Virus record (IMG/VR): IMGVR_UViG_3300037071_000543
Span: 1 to 53,731 of that record
Reading direction: 5' to 3' (one strand)
Source: a virus
DNA: 53,731 nucleotides
Position 1 is the first letter of the stretch, and each line of letters begins with the position of its first letter. Positions 40,967 through 48,657 of this stretch are shown piece by piece. The notes beneath the pieces are model-generated. The model had not been told where the DNA came from. It saw nothing but the letters and a program-made list of their open reading frames with translations, and did not search any database. The translations under genes were made by a program, and so were the position numbers.

Positions 40967-41856
40967 TGCTCCTCCCGCAGGCCGACGCCGTGAACGTGAT
41001 AACCGAAGTGCTTGAACACCTCGCCGACTGGCCGATCAAGACCGCTGCCGGATTCCGCAATGCGGTCTTGGAAGGCGGCTTCGCCGTCAACCCGCTGCTC
41101 AACATCAAGAAGGAGGAGGACGCGCTGTTCCTGAAGGCTGGCATCGAGACGACCGTGCGCGAAGGCCGCATGATCGACTTCGGATTCCTGCCCAACGACC
41201 TCATCAAGCTGGAGAGCGTGCGCTCCCGCAAGATGTTCGAGGCGCAAGAGTTCGATCTGCCCTACGAAATCTGGCTGGGCGTGGCGCGCTGGGAAGGCGG
41301 GATGAACGGATACCTATTCAGCCAGTCGCCCTACAACCCCACCGACATCACCGCGATCGAACTCTACGGCGTGACGATCCCCCACTTGGGCGACCTGATC
41401 CTTGTCTATGATGTCATCAGCATCGACATCGGAACCCCGACCCGAGTCCGGGTGGCCGACTTCGGCGCGCCGCAGACCGTCGAGGATATGGAAGCCCGTG
41501 GCGCGAACTCCCTCGACCCGCTGGTTACCTTCCTCCGCCTGCTGGCCGACGCCTCGATCCCGGTCGCGGACATCCCGGAGCCGGTCAAGTTGAACAAGGC
41601 GCGGGCCAAGCACGGCAAGCTGCCGATCCCGCCGCATACCGAGGTCTGCACCCGGGATTATGTGGTTGCCTTCCGATCGGCCAGCACGGCCACAGGGGAA
41701 GGCAGGGGCGGGCATCACGCCTCACCCGTGGCACACTGGAGGCGGGCGCACCATCGCCGTCTGGCGAGCGGGAAAGTGGTGCCAGTGCGGTCGAGCAAGG
41801 TGAACTGGCGAGACACGGCGGAGATGCACCGGCTGTTTTACCGGGTGCCAAAATAA
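40966..41856 (+). CDS. Conserved phage protein of unknown function
   Basis: 296 residues. The first 170 residues are alpha/beta with an MFEAQEFDLPYEIWLGVARW core. The last 50 residues (GRGGHHASPVAHWRRAHHRR and GKVVPVRSSKVN) form a basic His/Arg motif common to several phage proteins. It could bind nucleic acid. It ends 8 bases before the first of a pair of CGTAGTACG operators. Confidence 0.75.
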   Translation: MLLPQADAVNVITEVLEHLADWPIKTAAGFRNAVLEGGFAVNPLLNIKKEEDALFLKAGIETTVREGRMIDFGFLPNDLIKLESVRSRKMFEAQEFDLPYEIWLGVARWEGGMNGYLFSQSPYNPTDITAIELYGVTIPHLGDLILVYDVISIDIGTPTRVRVADFGAPQTVEDMEARGANSLDPLVTFLRLLADASIPVADIPEPVKLNKARAKHGKLPIPPHTEVCTRDYVVAFRSASTATGEGRGGHHASPVAHWRRAHHRRLASGKVVPVRSSKVNWRDTAEMHRLFYRVPK

Positions 41857-41864
41857 TTTCGTTT

Positions 41865-41908
41865 CGTAGTACGATTTCTGTTGACCGGCCCGCGAATATC
41901 GTAGTACG
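41865..41908 (+). promoter_or_regulatory. Paired CGTAGTACG operators
   Basis: Perfect palindromes at 41865-41873 and 41900-41908, starts 35 bases apart, the same spacing as at 37.6 kb. TTGACC at 41881-41886 between them is a good -35; a -10 is not obvious. They precede a block of accessory genes that starts with TTG at 41931. Confidence 0.65.
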
Positions 41909-41930
41909 GTATTCGTGAAAGGAGCCGACA

Positions 41931-42146
41931 TTGAACGACAAGACCGACATCATCAGCGGCGGGGTCGTGGAACTGAATGGCAGGCGCTACAGCGTCAACC
42001 AGTTCAACCGGACCCTGAGCATCGCCAACATCACCCGGCGCTGGAGCGGCGGCGGGGTCATCACGGTCTACCGCAGCCTCAACCGCTTCGGCCCGACCTT
42101 CAAGGCGGTCTCGGTCGCCTACTGGGCCGGAAAGGAGACCTCATGA
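41931..42146 (+). CDS. Small beta-rich protein
   Basis: 71 residues from TTG 41931; AAGGAG lies 6 bases upstream. GGVVELNGRRYSVNQFNRTL, then VITVYRSLNRFGPTFKAVSV suggest a small sheet. The function is unknown. Confidence 0.7.
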   Translation: MNDKTDIISGGVVELNGRRYSVNQFNRTLSIANITRRWSGGGVITVYRSLNRFGPTFKAVSVAYWAGKETS

Positions 42147-42265
42147 CCATCCTCTGCGACACCATCTTCGAGTTCCTCGACGTGATCGACGGGCTCGTCC
42201 GGCGCGGCCTGACCTTCCGGGCCGACGCCAAGACCTTCACCATCGAACTCACCGGAGGCTACTGA
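42143..42265 (+). CDS. Very small protein
   Basis: 40 residues, MTILCDTIFEFLDVIDGLVR. Overlaps on both sides (ATGA, TGATG) and a helix-strand layout support it. The function is unknown. Confidence 0.6.
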   Translation: MTILCDTIFEFLDVIDGLVRRGLTFRADAKTFTIELTGGY

Positions 42266-42579
42266 TGAACAAGGCAAGAGAAGCCCTGACCCGCGCGGTC
42301 AACAAGGCGATCGCTGACGGAGCGCCGCGCTACGTGAACAAGCCCGCCTTCGACTGGAAGACCTACCCCAACCCCGACGACATCCGCAGCGGGTGCAAGG
42401 TCTCTTGGTACTACTACCGCAGCCGCGAGGATGCGGAAGCCTGCTCCGTGGCCGCCAAGCACAACGCCATCCGGCAGAGGGAGCTTGGCTTCGACTTCGG
42501 CTACCAGAGCCCGGGCTCGATCGAGATGGCTCACCCCAACTCCAAGTACGCCGGGATGTGGGAGGTGTGCCTCCCTTGA
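42265..42579 (+). CDS. Accessory protein of unknown function
   Basis: 104 residues. NKAREALTRAVNKAIADGAP, then CKVSWYYYRSREDAEACSVA, then GFDFGYQSPGSIE. Aromatic-rich middle and a helix of small residues; seems a single domain. No family was recognised. Confidence 0.7.
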   Translation: MNKAREALTRAVNKAIADGAPRYVNKPAFDWKTYPNPDDIRSGCKVSWYYYRSREDAEACSVAAKHNAIRQRELGFDFGYQSPGSIEMAHPNSKYAGMWEVCLP

Positions 42580-43112
42580 CCACGGCAGACATCCGCAACA
42601 TCGTTCAAGATCAAGCCGAAGGCTGGGCGCTCATCGGAGCGCCCGCCCTGATGGAGCGGTTCGTGCTCCGCAACGGCCAAGTCTGCAAGGGCGGCAAGCT
42701 GCCCACTGGCTACCGGCGAGGCCGGGCCAAGCAGTGCTTCATGAACTCGATCAAGCTGGTCACCCGCAAGCCCGGGCTCCGCTACGTCGAGGGCTACACG
42801 ATGGGCGACGAAATCCCCTTCCTCATCCATCACGGATGGGCGCTCGACGCCGACGACCGGGTGATCGACGTGACCCTGCCGGAGCCCGACCGATACCAGT
42901 ACATCGGCATCGTGATGACCCGCGAGAGGATGCTGGATGAAGTATCCCGCCTCGATGTCTACGGCGTCCTCGATACCGGCTGCGGGCTCAACGCCGACTT
43001 CATGTTCCGCCACGACCCGCCGCTGGAGGCGATCGTCAAAAAGGTGATCGCGGACGGCAAGAACTACCGCGCCATCCTCCAGAGCAACCACGAAGAAAGG
43101 ACCGACCAATGA
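42576..43112 (+). CDS. Accessory protein with possible papain-like Cys-His-Asp site
   Basis: 178 residues from TTG 42576 (TTGA overlap; GGAGG 10 bases upstream). Cys and Asn in KQCFMNSIKLV, then YVEGYTMGDEIPF, HHGWALDADDRVIDVTLPE and a final YGVLDTG follow the order seen in papain-like domains of plasmid and phage proteins. The active-site set would be Cys, His and Asp. Fold and activity are inferred only. Confidence 0.6.
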   Translation: MTTADIRNIVQDQAEGWALIGAPALMERFVLRNGQVCKGGKLPTGYRRGRAKQCFMNSIKLVTRKPGLRYVEGYTMGDEIPFLIHHGWALDADDRVIDVTLPEPDRYQYIGIVMTRERMLDEVSRLDVYGVLDTGCGLNADFMFRHDPPLEAIVKKVIADGKNYRAILQSNHEERTDQ

Positions 43113-43315
43113 CCGAAACGATCGACCTGACACCGACATGGCTGGGCGTCCTGCCCGCGCTGCTGGCGGCCTACGAGAACGGCACATGGCGCGGCAAGAC
43201 GATCGCGCTTGAGGAACTGACCCGCATGGCCAAGCTCGCCGACAAGTACGCGGCGATCGGGAAGGCGGATTTCGAGGCCGAGAAGGCCCTGAAGATGGCA
43301 ACGGAGGGACGCTGA
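43109..43315 (+). CDS. Small helical protein
   Basis: 68 residues, TWLGVLPALLAAYENGTWRG, then ALEELTRMAKLADKYAAIGK. This helical form is common in phage accessory proteins. ATGA overlap at the start. The function is unknown. Confidence 0.75.
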   Translation: MTETIDLTPTWLGVLPALLAAYENGTWRGKTIALEELTRMAKLADKYAAIGKADFEAEKALKMATEGR

Positions 43316-43316
43316 C

Positions 43317-43664
43317 ATGCTGGAACTGAAATCGGCCAAGGGCGACCGCGCCCAACACTACCAGAACCTCAACGACTGGAGCCGCAACGGCTACCCGGCG
43401 CGCGAGATGCTGGGCAAGTTCTGGCAGATCGACGCCTACACCTACGACGAGGCGCTGGGCCAGCTTCCCCCGGAATACTGTCCGGGCGGCTTCCGCTGGA
43501 TCGAGTACCTGACCGGCGACATCTCCGCCACCTTCATCCGCGTCGGCGGCGACTATTGGTGCGGCTACACCGACAAGACCTCGACCAAGCCGGGCCTTCT
43601 CATCAACACCGTGACCAAGCGGATGATCGAGGGAGCCCGCCGATCGGCCCAACGGGTTTCGTAG
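43317..43664 (+). CDS. Accessory protein of unknown function
   Basis: 115 residues. NDWSRNGYPAREMLGKFWQI, then GGDYWCGYTDKTSTKPG. A single alpha/beta domain rich in aromatic residues. The stop codon TAG lies inside the CGTAGCACG operator. Confidence 0.7.
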   Translation: MLELKSAKGDRAQHYQNLNDWSRNGYPAREMLGKFWQIDAYTYDEALGQLPPEYCPGGFRWIEYLTGDISATFIRVGGDYWCGYTDKTSTKPGLLINTVTKRMIEGARRSAQRVS

Positions 43665-43691
43665 CACGGACCCCTTGCATTCCGTAGTACA
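43660..43691 (+). promoter_or_regulatory. Paired CGTAG(C/T)AC operators
   Basis: CGTAGCACG (43660-43668) and CGTAGTACA (43683-43691), each one base off the perfect form, starts 23 bases apart rather than 35. TTGCAT (43676) lies between. They precede the 43724 gene and its block. Confidence 0.55.
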
Positions 43692-43723
43692 AATCACCAC
43701 GTTCGAATATGGAGGTTAAGACG

Positions 43724-43888
43724 ATGACGCAACGCCAGAAACTCAAGGCCATCATGGCCCACCCCTACTACCAGACGCTCCGCAAGAGCTTCGGCGCGAA
43801 GGACTCGCTGGCCACGATCCGGCTCCTGATCGCCTTCAACACGGGGCAGAAGACCACCCAACCCGAGAACCGGAAGGAATGCAAATGA
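43724..43888 (+). CDS. Small basic protein
   Basis: 54 residues, MTQRQKLKAIMAHPYYQTLR, then SLATIRLLIAFNTGQKT. GGAGG at 43711 is 8 bases before the start. The function is unknown. It is the first gene after the third operator pair. Confidence 0.7.
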   Translation: MTQRQKLKAIMAHPYYQTLRKSFGAKDSLATIRLLIAFNTGQKTTQPENRKECK

Positions 43889-44142
43889 CCGACCTGATAG
43901 CCATGCCGACACTGGGCAAGACCGAGAGCGGCGGCGAAATCAAGATGCGCCGCACCCTGATGCCGAGCGCGGGCGCGGTCCCGGCTGAAATCGTGCTCTG
44001 CTACCTCCCGCACAATCCGGTCACGCCCTTCGTGACGTGGCAGCGCAACACCGACGAGTTCGTGTCGACCTACTGGGGCCACTACTTCCAGAGCAGCGAG
44101 ACCGACGAAGCGATCGCCGACTTCCTGAAGCGGGGGAGGTAG
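43885..44142 (+). CDS. Small accessory protein
   Basis: 85 residues; ATGA overlap at 43885 with AAGGA upstream (an ATG at 43879 is less likely). LPHNPVTPFVTWQRNTDEFV, then WGHYFQSSETDEAIADFLKR. A protein of this type is found in plasmids and phages. The function is unknown. Confidence 0.7.
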   Translation: MTDLIAMPTLGKTESGGEIKMRRTLMPSAGAVPAEIVLCYLPHNPVTPFVTWQRNTDEFVSTYWGHYFQSSETDEAIADFLKRGR

Positions 44143-44144
44143 AC

Positions 44145-44621
44145 ATGCAGGCCAAGGACATCAAGATCGGCAACGAATACGCGGTCCAATACAGCGGCAA
44201 GATCGTCTTCCTGCGGGCGGTCGAGACGATCGCCGTCAATGACGGTCGCGTCACGACCAACCACGTCGCTGGCTACCTCGACGGCGAGACCGGCTACTCG
44301 AAAGTGCGGTTTCCGGTGAAGTCCATCCTTGATGACGCCGAATCCTACAAGCTGGCGGAGGCCGAGAAAATCCGCCGTCGAGCGGCTGAAGAGGCGCGGC
44401 TCGCGACCGAGACGAAGAAGAGGGAATATGCCAGTTGCCTGCTTGCCAAAGCGATCGGCGCGGCAGTCATCTTGGAGAGTAGGGCCAGCCCGAACCGGGA
44501 GAAGCTGGACGGCCCTTGCATCTCTGCCGTCCGCCGCGACATTACGATCAACCAGCACGCCATCGACGCCCTGACCAACTTCTTGCAAGACCAAGGCGTC
44601 AAACTGGATGAAGAGATGTAA
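44145..44621 (+). CDS. Accessory protein with coiled-coil middle
   Basis: 158 residues. Barrel-like N-terminal part (KDIKIGNEYAVQYSGKIVFL), a charged helix of about 30 residues (EAEKIRRRAAEEARLATETK), and a helical end. The function is unknown. Confidence 0.7.
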   Translation: MQAKDIKIGNEYAVQYSGKIVFLRAVETIAVNDGRVTTNHVAGYLDGETGYSKVRFPVKSILDDAESYKLAEAEKIRRRAAEEARLATETKKREYASCLLAKAIGAAVILESRASPNREKLDGPCISAVRRDITINQHAIDALTNFLQDQGVKLDEEM

Positions 44622-44648
44622 GATCGGCCAGCAACCGAGGGCACGATC

Positions 44649-45479
44649 ATGGCTGACCTAATCCCCACCCAGCAACCGGCATTCATGGGCGAGTGGAATT
44701 TCGTCACCACCTACACCGCACCGCCGTCAACCGGGCAGGTGCGGATCAACAACGCCACGCAGACCGCCGCGACCTTGTTGTGGGTCCATGAGGTGACCGC
44801 CAACGGTCTCGATGCGATCCCGGTCCTGTCGCAGCTTGTGCCCGGGCATGTGCTCGACATGCACGACAAGGACGATCCGCTCAAGTGGCAGCACTATGTC
44901 GTCACCGCGCCGCCGATCGACAAGGGCACCTACTGGGAGATTCCGGTCGCTTGGCTGAAGGGCGGCAACGCCGTCACCCAGCAGCGAATCATGTTCTCCT
45001 GCGTCGGCATACGTGTCGCGGTCACTGGCCGCCAGATGGCAGTCAGCCGTGGCAGCTTGACCGTCGACCTATCGAAGAGCGTCACGGTCTACCTGCAAGG
45101 CGCGGCGATGATCGCCCGGACCCCGGCAACGATCGAAAGCACGGGCGAGACCATCCATCACGAATATGCCTTCCCGTTCAGCAACGCGGCTGGCATCAGC
45201 CCCGGCATGACCTTGCGGCAATGGTACGCCGGGCAGGCCGCGATGGGCTTCATCTCCGCGAACCCAGCCGCCAATCTAGTCGGCAAGCTATCGCAGCTTG
45301 CGTTCCGGGTGGCCGACTCGATGATCGCTTTCGAGCGGCGGGAAGCTGCCGGGTTTATCGAGCCGCCTGTACCCACGGCGCAGCCGCCGCGCGGATCACA
45401 GACTCCGCCATTGAGGCAGTCGATCGCGCCCGGCAAGGCGCAGATAACTGTCCTACAAAAAAGATCGGTGAGGGGTTGA
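44649..45479 (+). CDS. Structural-type protein in the rightward block
   Basis: 276 residues. The first 100 residues (GEWNFVTTYTAPPSTGQVRI, then KWQHYVVTAPPIDKGTYWEI) follow a beta sandwich repeat found in phage fibre and baseplate-type proteins. The second half is different: VAVTGRQMAVSRGSLTVDLS resembles the fibre linker motif TGxQMxMSxG of the leftward tail fibre. It may be a virion adhesin or a secreted protein outside the main structural block. It ends inside the promoter for the next operon. Confidence 0.6.
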   Translation: MADLIPTQQPAFMGEWNFVTTYTAPPSTGQVRINNATQTAATLLWVHEVTANGLDAIPVLSQLVPGHVLDMHDKDDPLKWQHYVVTAPPIDKGTYWEIPVAWLKGGNAVTQQRIMFSCVGIRVAVTGRQMAVSRGSLTVDLSKSVTVYLQGAAMIARTPATIESTGETIHHEYAFPFSNAAGISPGMTLRQWYAGQAAMGFISANPAANLVGKLSQLAFRVADSMIAFERREAAGFIEPPVPTAQPPRGSQTPPLRQSIAPGKAQITVLQKRSVRG

Positions 45480-45503
45480 CACCCTGTAACCAATGGCTAC
45501 ATT
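45476..45503 (+). promoter_or_regulatory. Promoter with 17-bp operator before the recombination operon
   Basis: TTGACA (45476-45481) is a perfect -35; TACATT (45498-45503), 16 bases later, is a fair -10. The palindrome TGTAACCAATGGCTACA (45485-45501) lies across the spacer and -10. It matches the 17-bp site at 34463 in length and half-sites. Confidence 0.65.
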
Positions 45504-45537
45504 TATGTAAGAAGAAACGTTCTTGATGGGATAGATC

Positions 45538-46455
45538 ATGAACCAGACAAGTCGGAGGGAGCCCGCCCGGGGCGGCTACCTCTTCGAAGATCACGAAGGC
45601 ACGGACCTCCGCGCCTCACCCCGGTCCTCAAACGACGACATCCGCCGCAACACCTCGATCGTCAACGGTGGCGATCGCACGGAGATGGTCGACTGCCCGA
45701 AGTGCCGGGGCTCTGGCATGACGCGGTGGGGAGCCTGCTTCAGGTGCCAGAAGTCTGGCCAGCGCGGCAAGGTCTCGATGCGATCGGCAGCAGCCAGCAA
45801 GGCGGTGAAGACCCGCGAGAAGAACGTGTGGGAGGCACGCGAGGAGTTCAACCGCGAGTGCTCCAAGGAACTGGCCTACATGGCCAAGCGAGCCGACAAG
45901 GGCTCGACCTTCTACCGGGGCCTGCTCGACGGGCTCAACACCTACGGGACGCTCACCGAGAACAAGCTGGCGATCGTCCGGGCCGATATGGCCAAGGACG
46001 CCGAGTTCTGGGCCGCCAAGCGCGCCGCCGCCCCGGTGGTGAACATCTCCGCGATCGAAGCCCTCTTCGCCACGGCGGTCGAGAACGACATCAAGCGCCC
46101 GGTCTTCCGCGCTGACGGGCTGGAAATCAGCCGGGCACCCGCGACGGGCCGCAACGCTGGCGCTCTCTACGTCCGCAGGGATGGGGAGTACGCGGGCAAG
46201 ATCGCGGGCGGCAAGTTCCAGAAGGTCTACAACGCCCCCGCCGACACGCTGGATCGCCTGCTCGCGGTCGCGGCTGACCCGCTGGCCGAGAGCGTCAAGT
46301 ACGCTCGCAAGACCGGCAACTGCGGATGCTGCGGGCGCGGGCTGGTCGATCCGGTCTCGATCCGCTCCGGGATAGGCCCGATCTGCGCTGAGAAGTGGGG
46401 CCTCGACTGGAGGCGCGATGCGGCTCGCGAGAGCCTGCGCGCGGAGGAAGAGTAG
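45538..46455 (+). CDS. Zinc-finger protein with DnaJ-type and DUF6011-like fingers
   Basis: 305 residues. CPKCRGSGMTRWGACFRCQK (about residue 53) is a DnaJ-type Cys finger. The C-terminal GNCGCCGRGLVDPVSIRSGI and GPICAEKWG resembles the DUF6011 finger. Between them are a helical part and a beta part (ISRAPATGRNAGALYVRRDG). Such proteins are frequent in phages and may bind nucleic acids. It is the first gene after a strong promoter with an operator. Confidence 0.75.
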   Translation: MNQTSRREPARGGYLFEDHEGTDLRASPRSSNDDIRRNTSIVNGGDRTEMVDCPKCRGSGMTRWGACFRCQKSGQRGKVSMRSAAASKAVKTREKNVWEAREEFNRECSKELAYMAKRADKGSTFYRGLLDGLNTYGTLTENKLAIVRADMAKDAEFWAAKRAAAPVVNISAIEALFATAVENDIKRPVFRADGLEISRAPATGRNAGALYVRRDGEYAGKIAGGKFQKVYNAPADTLDRLLAVAADPLAESVKYARKTGNCGCCGRGLVDPVSIRSGIGPICAEKWGLDWRRDAARESLRAEEE

Positions 46456-46461
46456 GGGGGA

Positions 46462-46508
46462 GGGTGGCCGCGCTTCCGGGGGGATGAGTGGAGGTGGTGC
46501 GGCCACCC
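46462..46508 (+). other. Hairpin leader
   Basis: GGGTGGCCGC (46462-46471) and GCGGCCACCC (46499-46508) form a 10-bp perfect stem with a 27-base G-rich loop. It lies between the zinc-finger gene and the exported metalloprotein gene. No T-run, so a leader structure or processing site is more likely than a terminator. Confidence 0.45.
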
Positions 46509-46546
46509 AAGTTCTCATGGCAAATGAGAGACGAAAGGACACTATC

Positions 46547-46924
46547 ATGAAATCGCTGGCTTTGGCACTGGCACTTTTTGCCAGCCCGGCCTTTGCCGAC
46601 GCCAGCCTGCCGCCACCCCAGTACGACATCGGTGGCGAAGCCGAATGGGAGACGGTGGCGCTCCTCAAGGAAATGTTCGGAGCCGACACGCCGGTCCTCT
46701 ACGGGGTCGCGGTCGAGGACGTAAAGTTCTTCTGCGACTTCATTTCGATCGAGCGGTACGGGACATTCTACCCAGCGGTGACTGGACCCGGCGAGACGCT
46801 GGTCGGATGCCTGATCCGCGATGAGCCCGACTATTCGAACCCGGCGATCGTCTACTCCTCCGGGAAGGTTTTGAGACACGAAGTCGGCCACCTGCTTGGC
46901 TGGCCCGGGGAGCACCCGCGATGA
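46547..46924 (+). CDS. Exported HExxH protein
   Basis: 125 residues, start MKSLALALALFASPAFADAS with AAAGGA upstream; this is a clear signal peptide with a cut near AFA-D. Residues near the C-terminus form HEVGHLLGWPGEH, a zinc metallopeptidase motif HExxHxxG with a third His two positions later than in classic metzincins. Two Cys (FFCDF and VGCLI) may form a disulfide. A periplasmic protease or amidase role is an inference. Export is unusual for this operon. Confidence 0.65.
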   Translation: MKSLALALALFASPAFADASLPPPQYDIGGEAEWETVALLKEMFGADTPVLYGVAVEDVKFFCDFISIERYGTFYPAVTGPGETLVGCLIRDEPDYSNPAIVYSSGKVLRHEVGHLLGWPGEHPR

Positions 46925-47223
46925 GCGACATGCTGGCTATGATCGTGAAGCAGCCAAGGAACTACTGCGCCACGGCGGGCGACGTGTGGGCATCGATCGA
47001 CACCATTGCCGAGATGTCCGGGATGTCGCTGGGCAGGCTGGCACTCACGGCTGACCTCGACCAGTCGATGTTCGCTCCCAGTCGGCGGGCGCGCAACGCG
47101 CTGTCACTGTCCACGATCCTCAAGCTGCTCGACGCCTTGGACCTTACGATCGGCGACTGGGCAGAACTGGTCGAGGCCGAGGTAGCGAAGCGCATCGATT
47201 ACGAACGCAGGAGAGGTTTATGA
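46921..47223 (+). CDS. XRE/CI-like repressor
   Basis: 100 residues, ATGA overlap. The sequence SIDTIAEMSGMSLGRLALTA, then DLDQSMFAPSRRARNALSLS, then TILKLLDALDLTIGDWAELV is a lambda-repressor-type HTH with recognition around DQSMFAPS. It belongs to the operon whose promoter holds the 17-bp palindrome. It may compete with the Cro-like protein at the same sites. Confidence 0.7.
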   Translation: MSDMLAMIVKQPRNYCATAGDVWASIDTIAEMSGMSLGRLALTADLDQSMFAPSRRARNALSLSTILKLLDALDLTIGDWAELVEAEVAKRIDYERRRGL

Positions 47224-48197
47224 CTGACGCATGGGAATCTTGGCGGAAGCGGCTTGTGGACCCGCGCATTCCGATCACCACCACCCCTGAATGGGGTTTC
47301 TACAAGACCCGCTACGAGAACAAGCCTTGGGAGCCGGTCGCCATCTGGCAGGACGAAAACGGCAAGTGGATCGCGTACCGCTCCGGGAAGGAAGTCGAGA
47401 CCGAGAAGATCGACAAGCTATGGGAGTGGTGCTGCGGTCGACCGATCACGGAAGAGGCCTACGACAAGGCGGTTGAGACCGGCGAGTGGGACGGCGACGA
47501 CCCGACCGTGGCCAGCATGATCGGCCACAATGTCGGTGATATTTCCGATGTCGAGCTTCTGAAGGACCAGATCGAAAACGCCAAGCAGGGAGCCGACGCC
47601 TACCGCAAGATCACGTCCGACGATCAGGCGGCGAAGGCGCAGTCGCTCCGGGCGCGGATGAACGAACTCGCCGGGCTCGCGGACAAAAAGCGCGAGGCGC
47701 TGAAAAAGCCGCACCTTGAGGCCGGGCGGCAGGTGGATGCCGAATGGCAACCGATCATCAAGGACGCCAAGGCGGTCGCTGACGTGCTGCGCAAGGCGAT
47801 CGAGGATCACGAAACGGCGAAGCTGCAAGAGCGCCGCCGCATCGAACGCGAACGGCAGCGGGCAGAGCAGGAGAGATTGGCCGAGGAAGAGCGCGCCCGG
47901 GAGGAAGCGCGCGCCGCCGAAGCCGCAGGACGGACGGTCGTGTTACCCCCGACGCCTGCACCTCTCCCGCCCCCGCTGCCACCGCCAGAGACCAAGGTCA
48001 AGGGCACCTATGGCCGGGCCGCCAATGTCGGCACGGAACTGGTCGTCACCGCCGTCATCGATCAGGACGCGCTCTACCACTTCCTGCGGGAGCATAACGA
48101 CCTGCGGCGGTGCCTGTACGATCTTGCGACCCGGGCGGTGCGGGCCGGGCACAATCCTCCCGGCATCACCTACGAAGAAAGGGCGAAGGTCACATGA
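47220..48197 (+). CDS. Coiled-coil protein of the recombination operon
   Basis: 325 residues. The N-terminal part is alpha/beta (YKTRYENKPWEPVAIWQDEN). From 120 to 240 it is a charged coiled coil with Arg/Glu runs. A Pro linker follows and then a conserved end (DALYHFLREHNDLRRCLYDL, ATRAVRAGHNPPGITYEERA). The end motif is shared with phage proteins found near annealing proteins. Its role is unknown; it may work with the Bet-type protein. Confidence 0.7.
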   Translation: MTDAWESWRKRLVDPRIPITTTPEWGFYKTRYENKPWEPVAIWQDENGKWIAYRSGKEVETEKIDKLWEWCCGRPITEEAYDKAVETGEWDGDDPTVASMIGHNVGDISDVELLKDQIENAKQGADAYRKITSDDQAAKAQSLRARMNELAGLADKKREALKKPHLEAGRQVDAEWQPIIKDAKAVADVLRKAIEDHETAKLQERRRIERERQRAEQERLAEEERAREEARAAEAAGRTVVLPPTPAPLPPPLPPPETKVKGTYGRAANVGTELVVTAVIDQDALYHFLREHNDLRRCLYDLATRAVRAGHNPPGITYEERAKVT

Positions 48198-48655
48198 CGA
48201 TCGAGTTCATCAAGGGCCGGAATTTCACCGAGTCGGATTTTTTCGAGTTCATCGGCCCGCCCGGCAACGGCAAGACCCTTTCGCCGCTGCCGCATGCGGA
48301 GCCGATCGACCCGCTGGAGTTCTTGAATCTGCTGGCCAGCGGCGGCCACGGCATGGTTCCTAAATGGGGCTACGCCCGCTTGCCGGAAGATGAGTTTCGT
48401 AATACACGTAGCCAGTGGACCCAGTTCTTTCTGACCACCCACATGGGGCGCGGGCTCGACGGCAGCGGCTACGCGGTCACATGGGGCGGAGCCCGGTGGA
48501 TCGACGGCAAGGCGTATCAAACGCCGATCGTCCGGCGCTTTGCCATCTGCAAGCATGAGAAGGAAGACGCGCCGGGCGCGAATCACTCGCGCGGCTGGCA
48601 TCCCGGGCACTGCAAGCTGTGCGGGATGGATATGTCCTACGATAGCGGAGATTGA
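48194..48655 (+). CDS. Zinc-binding protein of unknown function
   Basis: 153 residues, ATGA overlap. CKHEKEDAPGANHSRGWHPG, then HCKLCGMD form a possible zinc site near the C-terminus. GPPGNGKT near residue 21 looks like a P-loop but is not followed by an ATPase fold. The function is unknown. Confidence 0.65.
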   Translation: MTIEFIKGRNFTESDFFEFIGPPGNGKTLSPLPHAEPIDPLEFLNLLASGGHGMVPKWGYARLPEDEFRNTRSQWTQFFLTTHMGRGLDGSGYAVTWGGARWIDGKAYQTPIVRRFAICKHEKEDAPGANHSRGWHPGHCKLCGMDMSYDSGD

Positions 48656-48657
48656 AA

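Noticed and set aside
48254-48280. GPPGNGKT as a P-loop in the 48194 gene
   Set aside because: No Walker B strand or ATPase fold follows, and the protein is only 153 residues with a zinc-type end.
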